From Hydra vulgaris (lineage: Eukaryota; Cnidaria; Hydrozoa; Anthoathecata; Hydridae): DNA of 64,000 bases. The stretch spans positions 42,007,001-42,071,000 of the forward strand of contig NC_088934.1 of assembly GCF_038396675.1 (NCBI RefSeq). The letters run 5' to 3'. This document shows positions 1 to 15,087 of this stretch, in pieces. Below the pieces are notes generated by a model that saw only the letters and a program-made list of their open reading frames with translations, searched no databases and was not told the DNA's origin. A program made the translations under genes and the position numbers. Every line of letters starts with the position of its first letter. Positions within the stretch are counted from its first letter, which is position 1.

Positions 1-78
1 TTTTTTTACAAACATTCACATCTTTTTTTTTACCCATTGTCAGAAACTTTAAAAAATTTAAAAGACAAATAAACACAC

Positions 79-162
79 TACAAAAATATGTAAAAGAAAA
101 TTATAAAAGTTGAAATAATACATTATTTCAACTTTTATAATTTTCTTTTACATATTTTTGTA
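79..162. repeat. Perfect hairpin, 41-bp arms
   Basis: Arms 79-119 and 122-162 are exact reverse complements around a 2-base centre. No TSD or coding content is visible. It resembles in form, but not in sequence, the hairpins at 34587, 42788 and 52448. Confidence 0.85.
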
Positions 163-511
163 TATTTTTGGAAAAACTACTTTCAAAGAAGTCTTTCACT
201 TAATAAAACACTTAAAAAATTAAAATTTTGAAAAATAGTCGTTTAAAACTAACGTTTGAAGAAAGATCCTCAACACACACAAAACAAGCTTCGGCACTCT
301 ACAAATAGTAACTGAATACAATTTCTCGGTTTTACTTGTCAAAACATGCAAAATACAGTGTTGCTAGCAACAAAATAGTGTTGCCTACACAATAATTTGT
401 AATAATGTCGTAAATAATTATGAAAAATTGTGAATTTTACTTTTGAAAAGTGAATTAATGCTGACAATATAACAAAAAACGTGATGGCCCTATTTTAATG
501 GCCACCCACTG

Positions 512-1142
<631 letters not shown>

Positions 1143-1437
1143 AAATGAAGGTTTCTTGGCAATCTCTTTATAAAACCAACAAAGATTTTCAGTGCAATTT
1201 AGATCTGGGCTATTTGGTAGCCAAGTTAGACACTCAATATTTTTGCTTTCGAACCATTCAGAGACAATTTTAGCCCTGTGACATCTTGCTGAAAAATGAA
1301 CGGAGTGCTTTGCTCAAGTGCATCAGTTGATGGTAACAAGTTGTTATTTAAAATATTGACGTAATAAATAGAGTTGAGTTGACCATCAAATAATTTAAAC
1401 ATAACTAGACCATAATATGTCATGCAGCACCATATTC
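1143..1437 (-). pseudogene. Tc1-like transposase relic, C-terminal half
   Basis: Read on the minus strand, this encodes the second half of a Tc1/mariner transposase: the MTYYG block, LFDGQLNSIYYVNIL, LLPSTDALEQSTPFIFQQD with the second catalytic Asp, then W-L-P-N-S-P-D-L-N with the family's final acidic-residue block. Its N-terminal half lies at 6081-6680. The two halves were separated by the insertion at 1438-6080, and the interrupted motif (GSVGIW...MTYYG) reads across the break when the insert and one TSD copy are ignored. Frame breaks show that it was already decayed. Confidence 0.8.
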
Positions 1438-1901
1438 CAGGCCTTGTTAAGAAGCGCTACGCAGCTCGCATTTTGCTTGCGAAAAGGCGATTTGCCTACG
1501 CGTTCAGCAGTTTTGCGCTACGCAAAATCTTTTATTTAAATTATCTTTTGATTACCGTTAACGTGACGTTTATTCAGAAGAAATAAAGTCGTTAACCGCA
1601 ACTGTAAAATAATAGATTTTTTTGTTAAAGAAACAGTTTGTTTCATAATTTTTTTTTTGTTATTAAAAATTAGTTAAAAAAAAAAAGTGTTTTAAGTTTT
1701 ATCTTAAGGAATTAAATATATAAATTCCTTTTAAATATAAAAATTATTTTTAGTCATAATAAGTTTAAAAAATGCACGATTTATTTTGATGTAAATATTT
1801 TATTAATAAGATATATTGTTTATTGTTAATTCAATAACGTAGAGTTTTAATGACGTTCATTTAATTTATGAAAATAAATTATGATCACGAACATGTTATC
1901 G

Positions 1902-1945
1902 CACAGTGGACCAGAGAGACCGCCAGGTTTTATGTCGTGTCAATT
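1902..1945 (+). repeat. Left terminal inverted repeat of the Chapaev-like element
   Basis: Begins CACAGTG at 1902, directly after TSD ATCG, and matches the reverse complement of 5583-5626 base for base. A diverged match runs on past the AAGTGCTAAGGG block near 2020. Confidence 0.9.
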
Positions 1946-2345
1946 AAACAAAACTTTTTTTATTTAAGAGTATTTATTTTATAATAATAGAAAAAGTTGT
2001 TTTTAAAATCTAAACCAAGTGCTAAGGGTCCCAAATGGAGCAAAAGGGAAGATTGAGGGGCCCCAAACCCATTTAAGATTTTTTTTTTCAATTGTATTTT
2101 TTTTTTCTCCCTGCATTTAGTTTAGAAGTTTATATTTGCAAAATTATTTTAAAATTATTATATTTCATTAGTCAGATACAGTGCCCCCAGGATCTAATAA
2201 AAAATATAAAACTCTTTTACTTTTTTAGTTTATTTTTTATTTATCAATCTTTTTTCTTTAATTTATTTAGATAAATTGAATAAAATTTAAAACAATAAAA
2301 CGAATAATATTTACAAATATTACTGATATATGGAACATAAACCAA

Positions 2346-4701
<2,356 letters not shown>

Positions 4702-4814
4702 TTAAACAAGTTAAAAAAGAACTAGATACGCTATATTTTTTATAATCTGCAATATAAGATATTATACTAAAAATAATAAAATATAAATTTATAGGTATCT
4801 TTAAGATAATAAAA

Positions 4815-4932
<118 letters not shown>

Positions 4933-5582
4933 GAAAAGTAATATAAAAGCACAATATCCACATATAAAACCCTTTTTAAGCTATCTTTTTTGCGATTATA
5001 TAAAATTCTTTATATAATCGCGCACCCTGGATTTTATTTGCTATGCGAAAGAATTATACTTTTAATGTTGCCTAATTTGTTATTTTTAGTTAACGTTTGT
5101 TTATAAATAAAAATTATCATTTATTTTATATTTTTATAATTTAGTGTTATTTTCATCATTTAAAAAATATCAGCTTCTAAATTTCTTCTGTATAATAATT
5201 ATTCAAACATTTTTCAGCAATTGATGATAATAAAAACCAGTTTTTTCAGACACCATAAATAGTTACTTCATTTCTGTTAAATTTTTAAAGGCGCAAAAAG
5301 GAATTTTTAAAAAGAAGTTGGTTTTTTATATTTTAATTCAAATATTTTTAACTTCTAATGTAAAAAAGACCACTTTTTAGTAACTTTCAGACCTATGTTT
5401 TTATATGATTTCTAATCAGTATAATATTTTCAATCATAATCAATTGAAAAAATGGGTAGGTGGAAACTATCTTAACACCCTGTTTTGGCCCATTTTTGGC
5501 CCTTAGCACTTTATTTTAATTTCAAAAACCCTTTTTTCTACATATAAACTAAAAATACTCTTGAATAAAAACGGTTTGATTC

Positions 5583-5626
5583 AATTGACACGACATAAAA
5601 CCTGGCGGTCTCTCTGGTCCACTGTG
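5583..5626 (-). repeat. Right terminal inverted repeat of the Chapaev-like element
   Basis: Ends GGTCCACTGTG at 5626, followed immediately by TSD ATCG (5627-5630). Exact inverted match to 1902-1945. Confidence 0.9.
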
Positions 5627-6080
5627 ATCGGTAACTGGATAAATAACAAAAAAAAAATTTGTTTAAAAACATTATTAAAAAGAGTTCACAAATTAAATAA
5701 GAAAAAATGTATTAACAGTTAATAAAATAACCAAAAACCAAATACAAAATCATAAGAAAATAAACAAATATTTTACGTTTCATGAAAAAAATATTTTTTT
5801 CAAAATAAAATTTAGTTCATATTTGAAAAAAATAATAAAAATGATTTTTTTAATAAGAACTTAGATTTTATTTGTAACTTTTGTTATAGTGAGAAAAAAA
5901 CAAACTGTTTGTATGATTTTTAACGCGTTAATAAAATAACTTTAATTACAATGCGGTATTTGAAAAGACGCTAGTGACGCAATATAACTTCTAACGATGC
6001 AAAATATATTTGCTGAGTTGAGTTACTTAGAAATGCGCTACGCGTTTTCGCTACGCAGCGAAATCTCGTAACAAGGCCTG

Positions 6081-6680
6081 ATATTCCAACCGACCCGCTA
6101 CCTTGTTTTGTTCTTTGAACGATATAATCGAGATTATATTTTTTTAAAGGCTGCCTGCGAACTATAATTCGGTTTTTTCGGTCATCATCCTCAATATTTA
6201 TCTCATCACTGAACATTACTGCCCTCCATTTTTCTTTAAACCATTCTTTGATGCTTTGGCAAAATTCTTTTCGCTTTTTATATATTGTTTGGTAAGTCGC
6301 GGTTGTAGAACAGCTTTTTTCCATAACATATTATTAGCTATAGGTTTCCTACGCACAAGTGATGCCGATGCTTGACGTCCATTTGAAAGCCTCCATTCCC
6401 TACTTAATTCATACGACAGCATGGTTCGATTTTTCTTTGCCAACCTGATTAAAAGGCGATCATCATTGGGTGTCGTCAAACGCGATCTTACAGAACAATT
6501 GCGATCAATGTAAGATTTTGACTTTTTGGATCTTTTGATGATTGTTAGCACCGAACTATGCGATCGCTTTATTATTTTTCCAATTTCACGAGCGGTTTAA
6601 CCTTCCTGGTGAAAAATTGGCACCACTTTTACACGATCTTCATAGCTTCTTAGCTTTTCTGCTCATTTTTTCAAGAGAAA
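6081..6680 (-). pseudogene. Tc1-like transposase relic, N-terminal half
   Basis: On the minus strand, from an ATG near 6665, the reading passes a helix-turn-helix-like region (HQEG-TAREIGKIIKRS), a second DNA-binding segment (RSRLTTPNDDRLLIRLAKKN), then KEWFKEKWRAVMFSDEINIE with the first catalytic Asp, and RTKQGSGSVGI at the insertion point. At least two frameshifts or stops break it. It continues at 1437-1143 beyond the nested insertions. Confidence 0.8.
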
Positions 6681-6822
6681 AGAACTTTTTTTGCTTGAAA
6701 TTAAATATATATTTTTTTAATACTTTTATTGGTAATGACTCAGGTAATATTTAAACAAAAAAAAGTAATAAAATAAATCAAAAAAAGACGTTTCCGTCGC
6801 ATTTAGCACAAAAAGTTCTTTG

Positions 6823-7258
6823 TGGTTCTTAACTTTTTCACACAAAATATATTTAAAAAAATTAACTCATAATATTTAATCCTTATTTTTATAGGTTCTA
6901 TGAACTAATTTTCAAAAATTAAAACTTTTTTTTTCATGTTCTACTTAATATGTTTGAAAAAAAGAGACTATTTTATTATCTTATGAATAAAAATTAATTT
7001 TATTTGAAAAAAATATTTTTTTTTATTTAGTGGTTCTTAACTTTTTCACACAAAATATATTTAAAAAAATTAACTCATAATATTTAATCCTTATTTTTAT
7101 AGGTTCTATGAACTAATTTTCAAAAATTAAAACTTTTTTTTTCATGTTCTACTTAATATGTTTGAAAAAAAGAGACTATTTTATTATCTTATGAATAAAA
7201 ATTAATTTTATTTGAAAAAAATATTTTTTTTTATTTAGTGGTTCTTAACTTTTTCACA
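6823..7258. repeat. 208-bp tandem repeat, two copies plus a partial third
   Basis: The unit starting TGGTTCTTAACTTTTTCACA recurs at 6823, 7031 and 7239, an exact 208-bp period. The first two units look essentially identical, so the duplication is recent. The TGGTTCTTAAC start resembles hAT-Charlie type ends, but no pairing inverted end was found. Confidence 0.9.
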
Positions 7259-7265
7259 ATATTGT

Positions 7266-7512
<247 letters not shown>

Positions 7513-7549
7513 AATCGTTATAGTTTATATAAAATTGTTACTATTGACG

Positions 7550-8140
7550 TCAGCGGTTGAATGGCTTCTTTTGATTTTTAAATTTTAAAAATGGCGTCCA
7601 AAACATAGTTTTTACATATTGGCCTTCATCAAGGTTAATTCCGCCGTTTCGCGCAGAGCACATGTTGTTTTGTATTTCTAACGCCTCTCTAATTTTTCTT
7701 TCAAACTTTTTATTTTCTACTTTTAACGTTCTTGTTTTTTCCCAAATAATATTTTCTTTGCAAAAGGTTTTATGATATGCTAATGCAGATTGATTAGGCT
7801 TGTTTTCATTAATGCTCTTCTGATGTTGATGCATCCGCGTACTTACCTGCATTTTTGTTTCACCTATGTAGACTTTGGAGCAGTTGCATTTTATTATATA
7901 CGTTCCAGGTTGGCTGTGACTTGGTAGTTTTGTTTTGTTTTTTGATGTTAATAAAGATCTTAAATTTGGGTTTGATTTAAATACTGCTCTGTACCCTGCT
8001 TTTCGGAATATTTTTCGAAGTTTTGGTGAAAGGCCTGGTACCCAAGGTAAAGACACTACTGGAAGATTGTTGCATTCTGATGGAATTTTGTTTTTATTTT
8101 GTCTTCTTTGGGGTATGAATTTTTTATATACTTTTTTTTA
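7550..8140 (-). pseudogene. Penelope-like element, C-terminal GIY-YIG endonuclease
   Basis: About 168 codons on the minus strand: LPWVPGLSPKLRKIFRKAG (linker after the RT typical of Penelope-like proteins), then TYIIKCNCSKVYIGET, the GIY-YIG signature with Tyr and the YIG block, a conserved Arg-x2-x-H region (TRMHQHQ), and a FERKIREALEI segment. The RT upstream is absent: frames become disordered near 8100-8140, then comes the inverted repeat copy. This is therefore a 5'-truncated insertion. The same linker-plus-GIY-YIG order recurs at 57130-57580 after a full RT. Confidence 0.85.
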
Positions 8141-8387
8141 GGTATGAATATAAATTAGCTCGTGAATATAATTGGAATGTCAAAAATAAAGCTATTAAAG
8201 GATTTGAGGTAATCAAATTTTTTCGTCAATTTTTTCACCTTAGTGATGTGCATTGAATTTTCCAAATAGAACACAAGTTTTAGATTTAGAGCGAACATTT
8301 TTTTAGAGGGACAACCTAGCATGAACATTTCCAGAGTAATAACAAGTAGATAAGTCAGTGATACCGTTATATCATTTTGATAAAAAA

Positions 8388-8508
8388 AATTATTGTAACA
8401 TTTTACAAGCTGATGATGCTGGTATCTATAACCCAGCGAAAATTTCTTATAAAATAATATTATTTGTATTGAGAGAAACTGTATTTCTTGATGTTTTAAA
8501 ATAATATA
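8388..8508 (+). repeat. Penelope-like terminal repeat, inverted copy 2
   Basis: Reverse complement of 7394-7512 with almost no differences. With copy 1 it brackets the truncated element as long inverted repeats. Confidence 0.85.
8396..8500 (+). ncRNA. Hammerhead-ribozyme-like motif, second copy
   Basis: CTGATGA at 8410-8416, helix II GCTGG (8418-8422) with CCAGC (8433-8437), GAAA at 8438-8441, and a CAAG (8406-8409) to CTTG (8487-8490) pairing. Same extra T as the other copy, so this form is the element's own sequence rather than decay of one copy. Confidence 0.55.
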
Positions 8509-8538
8509 TAATATACTCTCATACAAGATGTCATCTTT

Positions 8539-8540
<2 letters not shown>

Positions 8541-8622
<82 letters not shown>

Positions 8623-8748
8623 CATACATACATACATACATACATACATACATACATACATACATACATACATACATACATACATACATACATACATACA
8701 TACATACATACATACATACATACATACATACATACATACATACATACC
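8541..8748. repeat. (TA)n then (CATA)n microsatellite
   Basis: About 75 bp of TA followed by about 130 bp of pure CATA tetranucleotide. The Cys-Met-Tyr-Val and Ile-His-Thr-Tyr frames across it are repeat artefacts. Confidence 0.97.
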
Positions 8749-10005
8749 CTGGGTATTGTAGAGAGGTCACCACCGCCTCCCACTCCATAAAAAATCAGAA
8801 AATTTTTTTCCTAAAATAAATTCACCTCCCCAAGACTCCATAGTGTTAAGTATGTTTAAATTTTTTTACTGTAGTGATCCTACAGTAAAGGTAGGGCTAC
8901 TAACACAGTTTATTTTTTCGCAACTTTCTAAACCTTGAACTCTAAAACATGAACCTTGTTGGCCACTGCTCGGAAAAACAGTTTGAATTAAGTTAACTAA
9001 GGCATACTGAAGAGACTTTTTGTTATCATAGAAAAGAAATTGCAAAGACTAAAATATATCTAATTGATTTTATTGTTTTAGTTTTAAAACTATTCATTTT
9101 GTAGAACTCTCTCCTACTCAAGATCAGGTTAAAAATGAATCAAACATTGTTATTGTTTATGGATTTCAATTCATTTAATTTTAAGATTCAGTTTTAATCT
9201 AAACTCAATCAAATGAAACTATATATATAACAAAATGGAAGCGATTTTTAATTAGGACAAAAGCGGCTTTTAGTATCGAAATTAGACATCTACATTATAC
9301 AATATATATCATTAGTGTGAATAGGCTATAATTAAATATATTCTATTCACTATTTCCACGTTTAATAAAAAAAAAGCAAAGTACTCCAATGAAAATTGAA
9401 AAATCAAATATAAAAAATTAGATTTTTTTTTTGATATTTAAATTCAAAAGTAATCTAGAACATTTGAGTGTACATTCGTCGACTGACTATTTTGGGATAG
9501 GCGCAGTCTAGTTTATATATGGAGACTGACTATCTAGGAATATGTGTAATGGAGTGTAAATACATCAATGAGAGTTTTGTCAGGCAATCTTTCAATTAAA
9601 AAAAGTACTTCTCAAAGTTTTTTTTATCACGTTACTATTATTACAATTTTATTTATTTGAGAATGAAAAGTTATCTTTATTTAAAAAATTTTAATTTTCT
9701 ATTATTACTTTAGATTAAATTGCTTTCAAAACACGAGTGAAACTTTATTTTTTTGAATTAGTGTAATTAATTTTTTTTCTAACGCGCGAATAGGCTGTTA
9801 TAAGGTATACTCTATTTGCACGAGCGTGCTAATAGACTGACCCTATATTTAAACGGTAGAAAAAACAAAAAAACAAGCTAAACAACAATAAAAAAGTTTA
9901 TTGTAGTTTAGTTGAGTTACTTTAAAACATAAAATAAAAATATAAAAAAGTTTTTATATTCATACTCTTACCAAAATGGTATTTTAAGTAACAGTCAAAA
10001 CTTAC
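8749..10005. other. No gene recognised; intron of the exon-1 gene if that gene runs minus
   Basis: A+T-rich DNA without a recognised coding region. On the minus strand this lies directly 3' of the donor at 10005, so it would be first-intron sequence. Short repeats of a GAATAGGCT-type motif occur near 9320 and 9790. Confidence 0.4.
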
Positions 10006-10311
10006 CAGTTCAAAGTTCAACTTTTTACCGGTAACTACTTCAAACTTTGGTGGTTCATCTATAATAAACTTTTCAATCAAACTTTTGTAGTTAGGCAACG
10101 TTGAATTTAATGAATTTTCTGTTGAAAAGCCATCATCTTTTTGGATTATCGGATTTTGTTTATCGCGAATTGAAAGTATCAAGTCGTTATTAGATTTAAA
10201 ACCATTTTCATGTTTTTTTTCGATTAAAAATGTTCGTTCCAGCTCATCAGCATTCTGTAAGACGCCAAAAGTTTGATTTTCGGAGTTATCTTTTACATTT
10301 ACGGAATTCAT
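10006..10311 (-). CDS. First coding exon of an unrecognised host gene (paralogue A)
   Basis: An ATG at 10311 opens 102 codons, ending exactly at a strong donor (GAACTG|GTAAGT) in phase 0. The protein starts MNSVNVKDNSEN, is acidic and Asn/Ser-rich, and ends LPNYKSLIEKFIIDEPPKFE, then VTGKKLNFEL. The exon at 48110-48382 has the same start (M-x-SVNVK-x-N), the same ending pattern, the same phase and the same donor, though the middle differs, so selection on the protein is likely. The function is not recognised. LPxY and PPKF resemble PPxY-type WW-domain ligands, a weak inference. Downstream exons were not found. Confidence 0.6.
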
Positions 10312-10457
10312 TTATTTTTTTCAACTTTTTAAATAGTAGTACACTCAAAATGTTTATGAAAAAGAAATATACTAAAAAAATAAACACTCTCAAAAATTAT
10401 ATTTAACAAATTTAATTGTTTTAAACTTTTTGTCAAAAAAAACTAATTTTTGTTCAG

Positions 10458-10503
10458 TGCGTCATAGAACTGTGGCTTTGAAACATATTATTTTAAAGCC
10501 ACA
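10458..10503 (-). promoter_or_regulatory. Conserved upstream module: TGACGCA plus GGCTTT/AAAGCC dyad (A)
   Basis: On the plus strand: TGCGTCAT (10458-10465), 8 bp, GGCTTT (10474-10479), 15 bp, AAAGCC (10495-10500). The same words with identical 8- and 15-bp gaps occur at 48533-48575, at nearly the same distance above the paralogous ATG (147 and 151 bp). Read in gene direction it contains TGACGCA, a CRE/AP-1-like site. The conserved syntax between otherwise diverged flanks suggests a core promoter or operator-like element. Confidence 0.55.
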
Positions 10504-10549
10504 TAAACTTAGTTTGCCAGGTGTGTATTATAAAACTGACTTACATGAA

Positions 10550-12055
10550 TAGGGTTCGGACTGTTGTAATTGTAATTTAAAAATTAAATACAATAACACA
10601 TTAAAATACAATAACATTGTATTGTAATACCAGAGATGTAAATAAAACATTATTTATTGTTATTGTATTGCTGTGATGAAAAACAGTTACAATCACAATT
10701 GTATTGTTTTTGTTCTAACAATACATAGAAATCCTAAAGCTTTTGTATTGTATTGCAGTGATGTAAAACAATTACAATAACTATTGTATTGTTATTACAA
10801 TAACTATTGAATTGTCTTGATAAAAAACAGTTTCAACAAATATTGTGGTGTATTTATTGTATTACTATTTTAAAGACCAATAGCTATTGCATTTTAAAGT
10901 ATTTAGATTCGTTGTCACACGCATTTATTGTTATTTGGGCACTAAAAAATTCAGAGGGCACGTGAAGATCGTTTTTAGCAGTCATTTACATATATAGTTT
11001 GATTTATTTTGAGTTCAATTGTATAAATGTTGAAGGAATAATTTATTTAGTATTAACATTAATAACACTTATTCAAAGTCATACAAGTATAAAATTTATA
11101 AAATGTTTGTAATGTTATAATGTTATTATGTGTTATAACTTTTGCCTTTTTTTTTAATTTTGTCTAAACTGATATTGAAATGTTTCACCGGATGATGACG
11201 TCTAAACGAATTGATTAACTACATAAAGCGCGTGAAAATAATTTATTTTTATTATTATAAATAACCACTAACGAGTAATAAATTACAGCATTATGGAATC
11301 AGAGAACCATTGACCTGGATAATTATATATTATATTGTCTAAACATGTGAACTTTTATTTTGCTACAATTTTTTCTACATTTTCAGATTACTCATCATCT
11401 ATCAGACTAGAGTAAGTGTTATCAAAACATTTAATGTCTGTTGTAAAAGGAAAAAACTAAGTGGAAGAAATGGTAGGAATTGATTATGTATACATATCTA
11501 TCCCCAGCAGTAAAGGAGAAACAGGTCAAATAAAACTCACTTCTATAAAGCTATGTAATGTTTGCAACTAGGATGAGTGATATTCGAAAAATAAAATAGA
11601 AATAGAATCGATTATCATATATTGATTGTATCTATTGAAATAGGGTACAAATAATATATGATTATTGATTCTATTTCTGGTCACATGACTAAGTTTTGAC
11701 ATGACAATATTTTTTTTCATTACAATAACAATAAATTGGTATTGTATTGTAAAGATGAGTTGTGATGCAATATCTATTGTTATTGTAGTGGGTCATTACA
11801 ATACTTTTTTTTTCAGATATTTGTTATTGTATTATGAAGATGAATTGCAATACAATATTTATTGTTACTGTATTACAGTATCACAAATATTGTAAATCAC
11901 AGGTTGTTGTTATTTGTTATTGTTATTTGTTATTTGTTATTGTTATTTGTTATTTGTTATTTTTATTTGTTATTGTTTTTAAAAAAGTTAGTAAAATAAC
12001 AATAGTTATTGTTTCTGTTTTTGTTTTCATTACAATTACAACAGTCCAAACTCTA
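10550..12055. mobile_element. hAT-type non-autonomous element, 1.5 kb
   Basis: Ends TAGGGTTCGGACTG and, inverted, TAGAGTTTGGACTG, continuing as TTGTAATTGTAAT on both sides. It is flanked by a perfect 8-bp duplication TACATGAA (10542-10549 and 12056-12063). TIRs starting TAGRG with 8-bp TSDs are hAT features. No transposase is inside. Both subterminal zones carry many degenerate units built on ATTGTATTG with GTGATG or GATGAG, probably transposase-binding arrays. Confidence 0.85.
11899..11975. repeat. (TTGTTA)n-type microsatellite
   Basis: Interleaved TTGTTA and TTGTTATTTGTTA units within the right subterminal region of the hAT-type element. Confidence 0.8.
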
Positions 12056-12063
12056 TACATGAA

Positions 12064-12814
12064 TTTAACTCTACACATGAATTTAATCACAATTACAGTT
12101 TATAAACAAGGCATGAGTTACCAAGACACTTTTAATTTTATAAAAAGCATCAGAGAAAAAAGGCTTAGTTGTTTAAATTTACCAAAAGAAGTTTATTTAA
12201 ACATTAAACGTTATTTCTTCCACTTTTTTTTTCTTTTAAAGAAGCAAACATTTTATGTTTTACATAATAAAAAAATATCATATAGGAGTTATAATTTTTC
12301 CATCACACAGTGAATTGCGATATATAAGTTAGGTAGAAAAATTCCAATTCAACGACTAATTGATATAATTGTTAATATTTTTGTAGCAGCGACCCCTCAT
12401 TAAAAAAATGTTAAGGTCTTAAATGTCATAAACATTCTAAGGCAATTAGTATAAGCCATTTAAAATAACGTTTAAATTTAATTTATGAAAAAATTTAGTT
12501 ACAAATTTTATAATAAAATAAGAATGTATGTTAAAATATGGTTTGTAAGGTTGTAACATCATTTTTTTAAATTAATTTTTCAACGTACACTGCTTTATGT
12601 ATCGACATGTATTCGAGCTAATTTTTGAAAAGTGTATAAAAAAGACCATAGCTGCACAAAGATTTATAATTTATCATTCCATTGGTTCACAATTTTTTCA
12701 GATCGTGTGTGCTTTTTTTTAAATATATAGTTATTTAAAGAATAATAGAAATAAAATATTATAAAGTTTTGTTATTTTGTACTTTTACGTTACTGATGTA
12801 ACTAATGCAACTCA
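12064..12814. other. No gene recognised
   Basis: A plus-strand open frame over 11834-12313 spans the hAT-type end and unique DNA and shows no known motif. The rest is A+T-rich without structure I can name. Confidence 0.4.
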
Positions 12815-13020
12815 CAGTTCAAAGCAGCCGAAACGCAATGGTTAGCGCGCTTGCTTCAGAAGCTAAAGATCATGATTCAACGCCACCTCTGAGAAAATTT
12901 TATAACATCGGTTGGCAAAGAGGCGTGAACTTATTTCAAATGCTCTCCCGTGGTGCTCTGTAATAAGACTGTAAGGACTTCTGGGGGCACCTAATATCAA
13001 AAAGAAAAAAAGAAAAAGAA
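12815..13020 (+). mobile_element. tRNA-derived SINE, plus strand
   Basis: An A-box-like region (AATGGTTAGCGCGCTTG) and a B-box-like GATTCAACGCC lie 5'. A 3' module ends TGCTCTG, AAGAC, TAAGGACTTC, GGGGCACCTAA and an A/AAAG tail. The 3' module is shared with the copies at 28046, 38079 and 49950, but the tRNA head differs from theirs, marking an older or separate subfamily. Confidence 0.75.
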
Positions 13021-15080
13021 AGAGGTCTTTGCCGTTAAAAATTTCATGAATTTTATGGTCTGCAGCCAATAGCTTCAGGGTTTTCACATATATGTGATGA
13101 TATCTGGTTAACAAATAAATGTGAAAATATCAGTGTTATCAAATATATGTGATGGTACCTGCAACCCATTTTATAAAAGACCATTTTTTAGCTAAAATTA
13201 TAAATGGGTTAGTGCAGATAAAAAATTTAAAATAAGTATATATCATATCTATCTTTTTTTTTTCACCTTAAGAAAGTTGAGGTAAATCCGAAATAAAAAT
13301 ATTCATTTTTGTAAACAGAAGAAAAAGACAGGATATTTAATGTTTCTTTCTTATCATAGCCGACAGAAATCTCTAAATATCTGCAAAAAACTTTTTTTTT
13401 TTAAAAACCATAATTTTACAACAGTAAATTTATGTACAAATAATCTAAGAAATATTTTAAACGAGTTGATTCTTCTGACATATGTCACGAAAATATTCTC
13501 ATAAAATTATAATTTTTGAGTAATATTTACATTGATCAATAAATAAAAACTCAATACAATTGATGAATTCCATCGTGACGGAATCACCGATTTGAGCTTA
13601 TTTTCCACATTTATGTTATAAAAATAAAAAAACTGTAATGTGCATATTGTTATTCTATATGATATATGTGTTTATACTTGGCCTGATATACTTCTAATAC
13701 CAAAAAACTATAAATACATAATAATAACATAATTTTACCTCTAAAAGGTACATAATTTTACCTCTAAAAGGGTACTTGAATAAAGTCTAGAAAGCTACTG
13801 AATAAAACTACGAAACATTCAGTTCAAGATTCAAATTAATTAACAAATATTGATAGCAAGTGCAACTTAGAAGTATTGTGATCTACCATCACACTATCAA
13901 CAGTGTGATTTCCTGACAGAAACTCATACATGTTTACAACAAAAATGTTACGCATACACAGCGACTTCAAAGTGTATGAGTGGTGAATTAAATAAAAGAC
14001 TTTGTCGTGAAGGTGGTACACTAATAAAGCCAAACACTAATATTTTTCTGGTGAGATATATAAAAAAATACGAAATGAAGTTCTTTTACATCCATAATGG
14101 CAGAAAAGCTGCCTAAAGTTGAATAACTTTGTGACGTAATGTCTCATAAATTTTTTCTCGTTTAAACTTAATATATTGTTGCATTATAGTTTTTTATTCC
14201 GGTTGACAGATGCATTTTTAATTTAAGGACTTTTTTTAAATTTAATCACAAATTATTGAAAATATGCTCAAAACACTAAGTGATTTGATTTAATATAGTA
14301 ACTAATTTCTTTACTAAAAAATTGAACAGGATTTTTTAAAGCCCTATCAGTTAACTAAATTTCTGTAGTACTCTGAATTTAGCCTAAAAATTTCAGTCAA
14401 AGATCATTAGCCATTGTAAAGATATTACGTTTCAAAGTTACCCTAGTATTTCGAAAATCAAAAATTGTAAAAAACACATTTAATTTTTTTTTTGAGTAAA
14501 ATCTTGTTTTAAATCCACCATAAACATATGACAGATAAACAGTTTCATTTGGCTTTTGTTACTCTTTGACTACTGATCTTAGCTTTTTTTTCTTTGCTTT
14601 TGTATTGACTTTCGCTTCATTTGATTTACACAAGATTTGTCAAACTGAGTAGATGTTATGACTGTTATATACCCAGTCAAAGTTTTAAACACTCAAAATA
14701 TCTTTACTCTTATCAATAAAATGAATAACAGCAGAGTATGGTACTATTTCAACTATTTTTTTACTGAAAAAAGTGTTTTTGTTCTTCGAATCTCTGGACC
14801 TTATGATGGCATTCAAGGACTTTTTCAGATTTTGTGTCTAACCATGGAGATATTTCAGTAGTAGTTAATTTTCTTGCAACCTTTTATAAACTGTTGTTAG
14901 TAAGTTTTTAATCTATAGTAGAATTGAGTTTGGTGATATATAGTGCTTTGTTTTAAAAGAAGCCGATTTAACTTACGCTTAAGGGGTTAAAGAGTTTTTG
15001 TTTTAATGCTTATGCGTTGCTAAGGCTCAAAGCCATAAAAAATGCAATTTTTAAATGTTTTATACTTTTAAATAGTACAA
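13021..15080. other. No gene recognised
   Basis: A long A+T-rich stretch. A short direct repeat of ATAATTTTACCTCTAAAAGG lies near 13730-13770. The open frames are short, lack motifs and are probably chance. Confidence 0.45.
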
Positions 15081-15087
15081 GATGATT

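Noticed and set aside
1902-1960. A full recombination signal (heptamer, 12/23 spacer, nonamer) in the CACAGTG ends
   Set aside because: Only the heptamer matches. No ACAAAAACC-like nonamer occurs after 12 or 23 bp, so the resemblance is limited to the terminal seven bases.
8155-8788. Cys-Met-Tyr-Val and Ile-His-Thr-Tyr repeat frames
   Set aside because: Translation of (CATA)n; the non-repeat part is Penelope-like terminal repeat read in antisense or out of frame.
11834-12313. 159-codon plus-strand frame
   Set aside because: It starts inside the hAT-type repeat array, crosses the TSD and shows no domain; composition follows the TTGTTA repeats.
12863-13114. 83-codon minus-strand frame
   Set aside because: Lies antisense on the SINE at 12815-13020.
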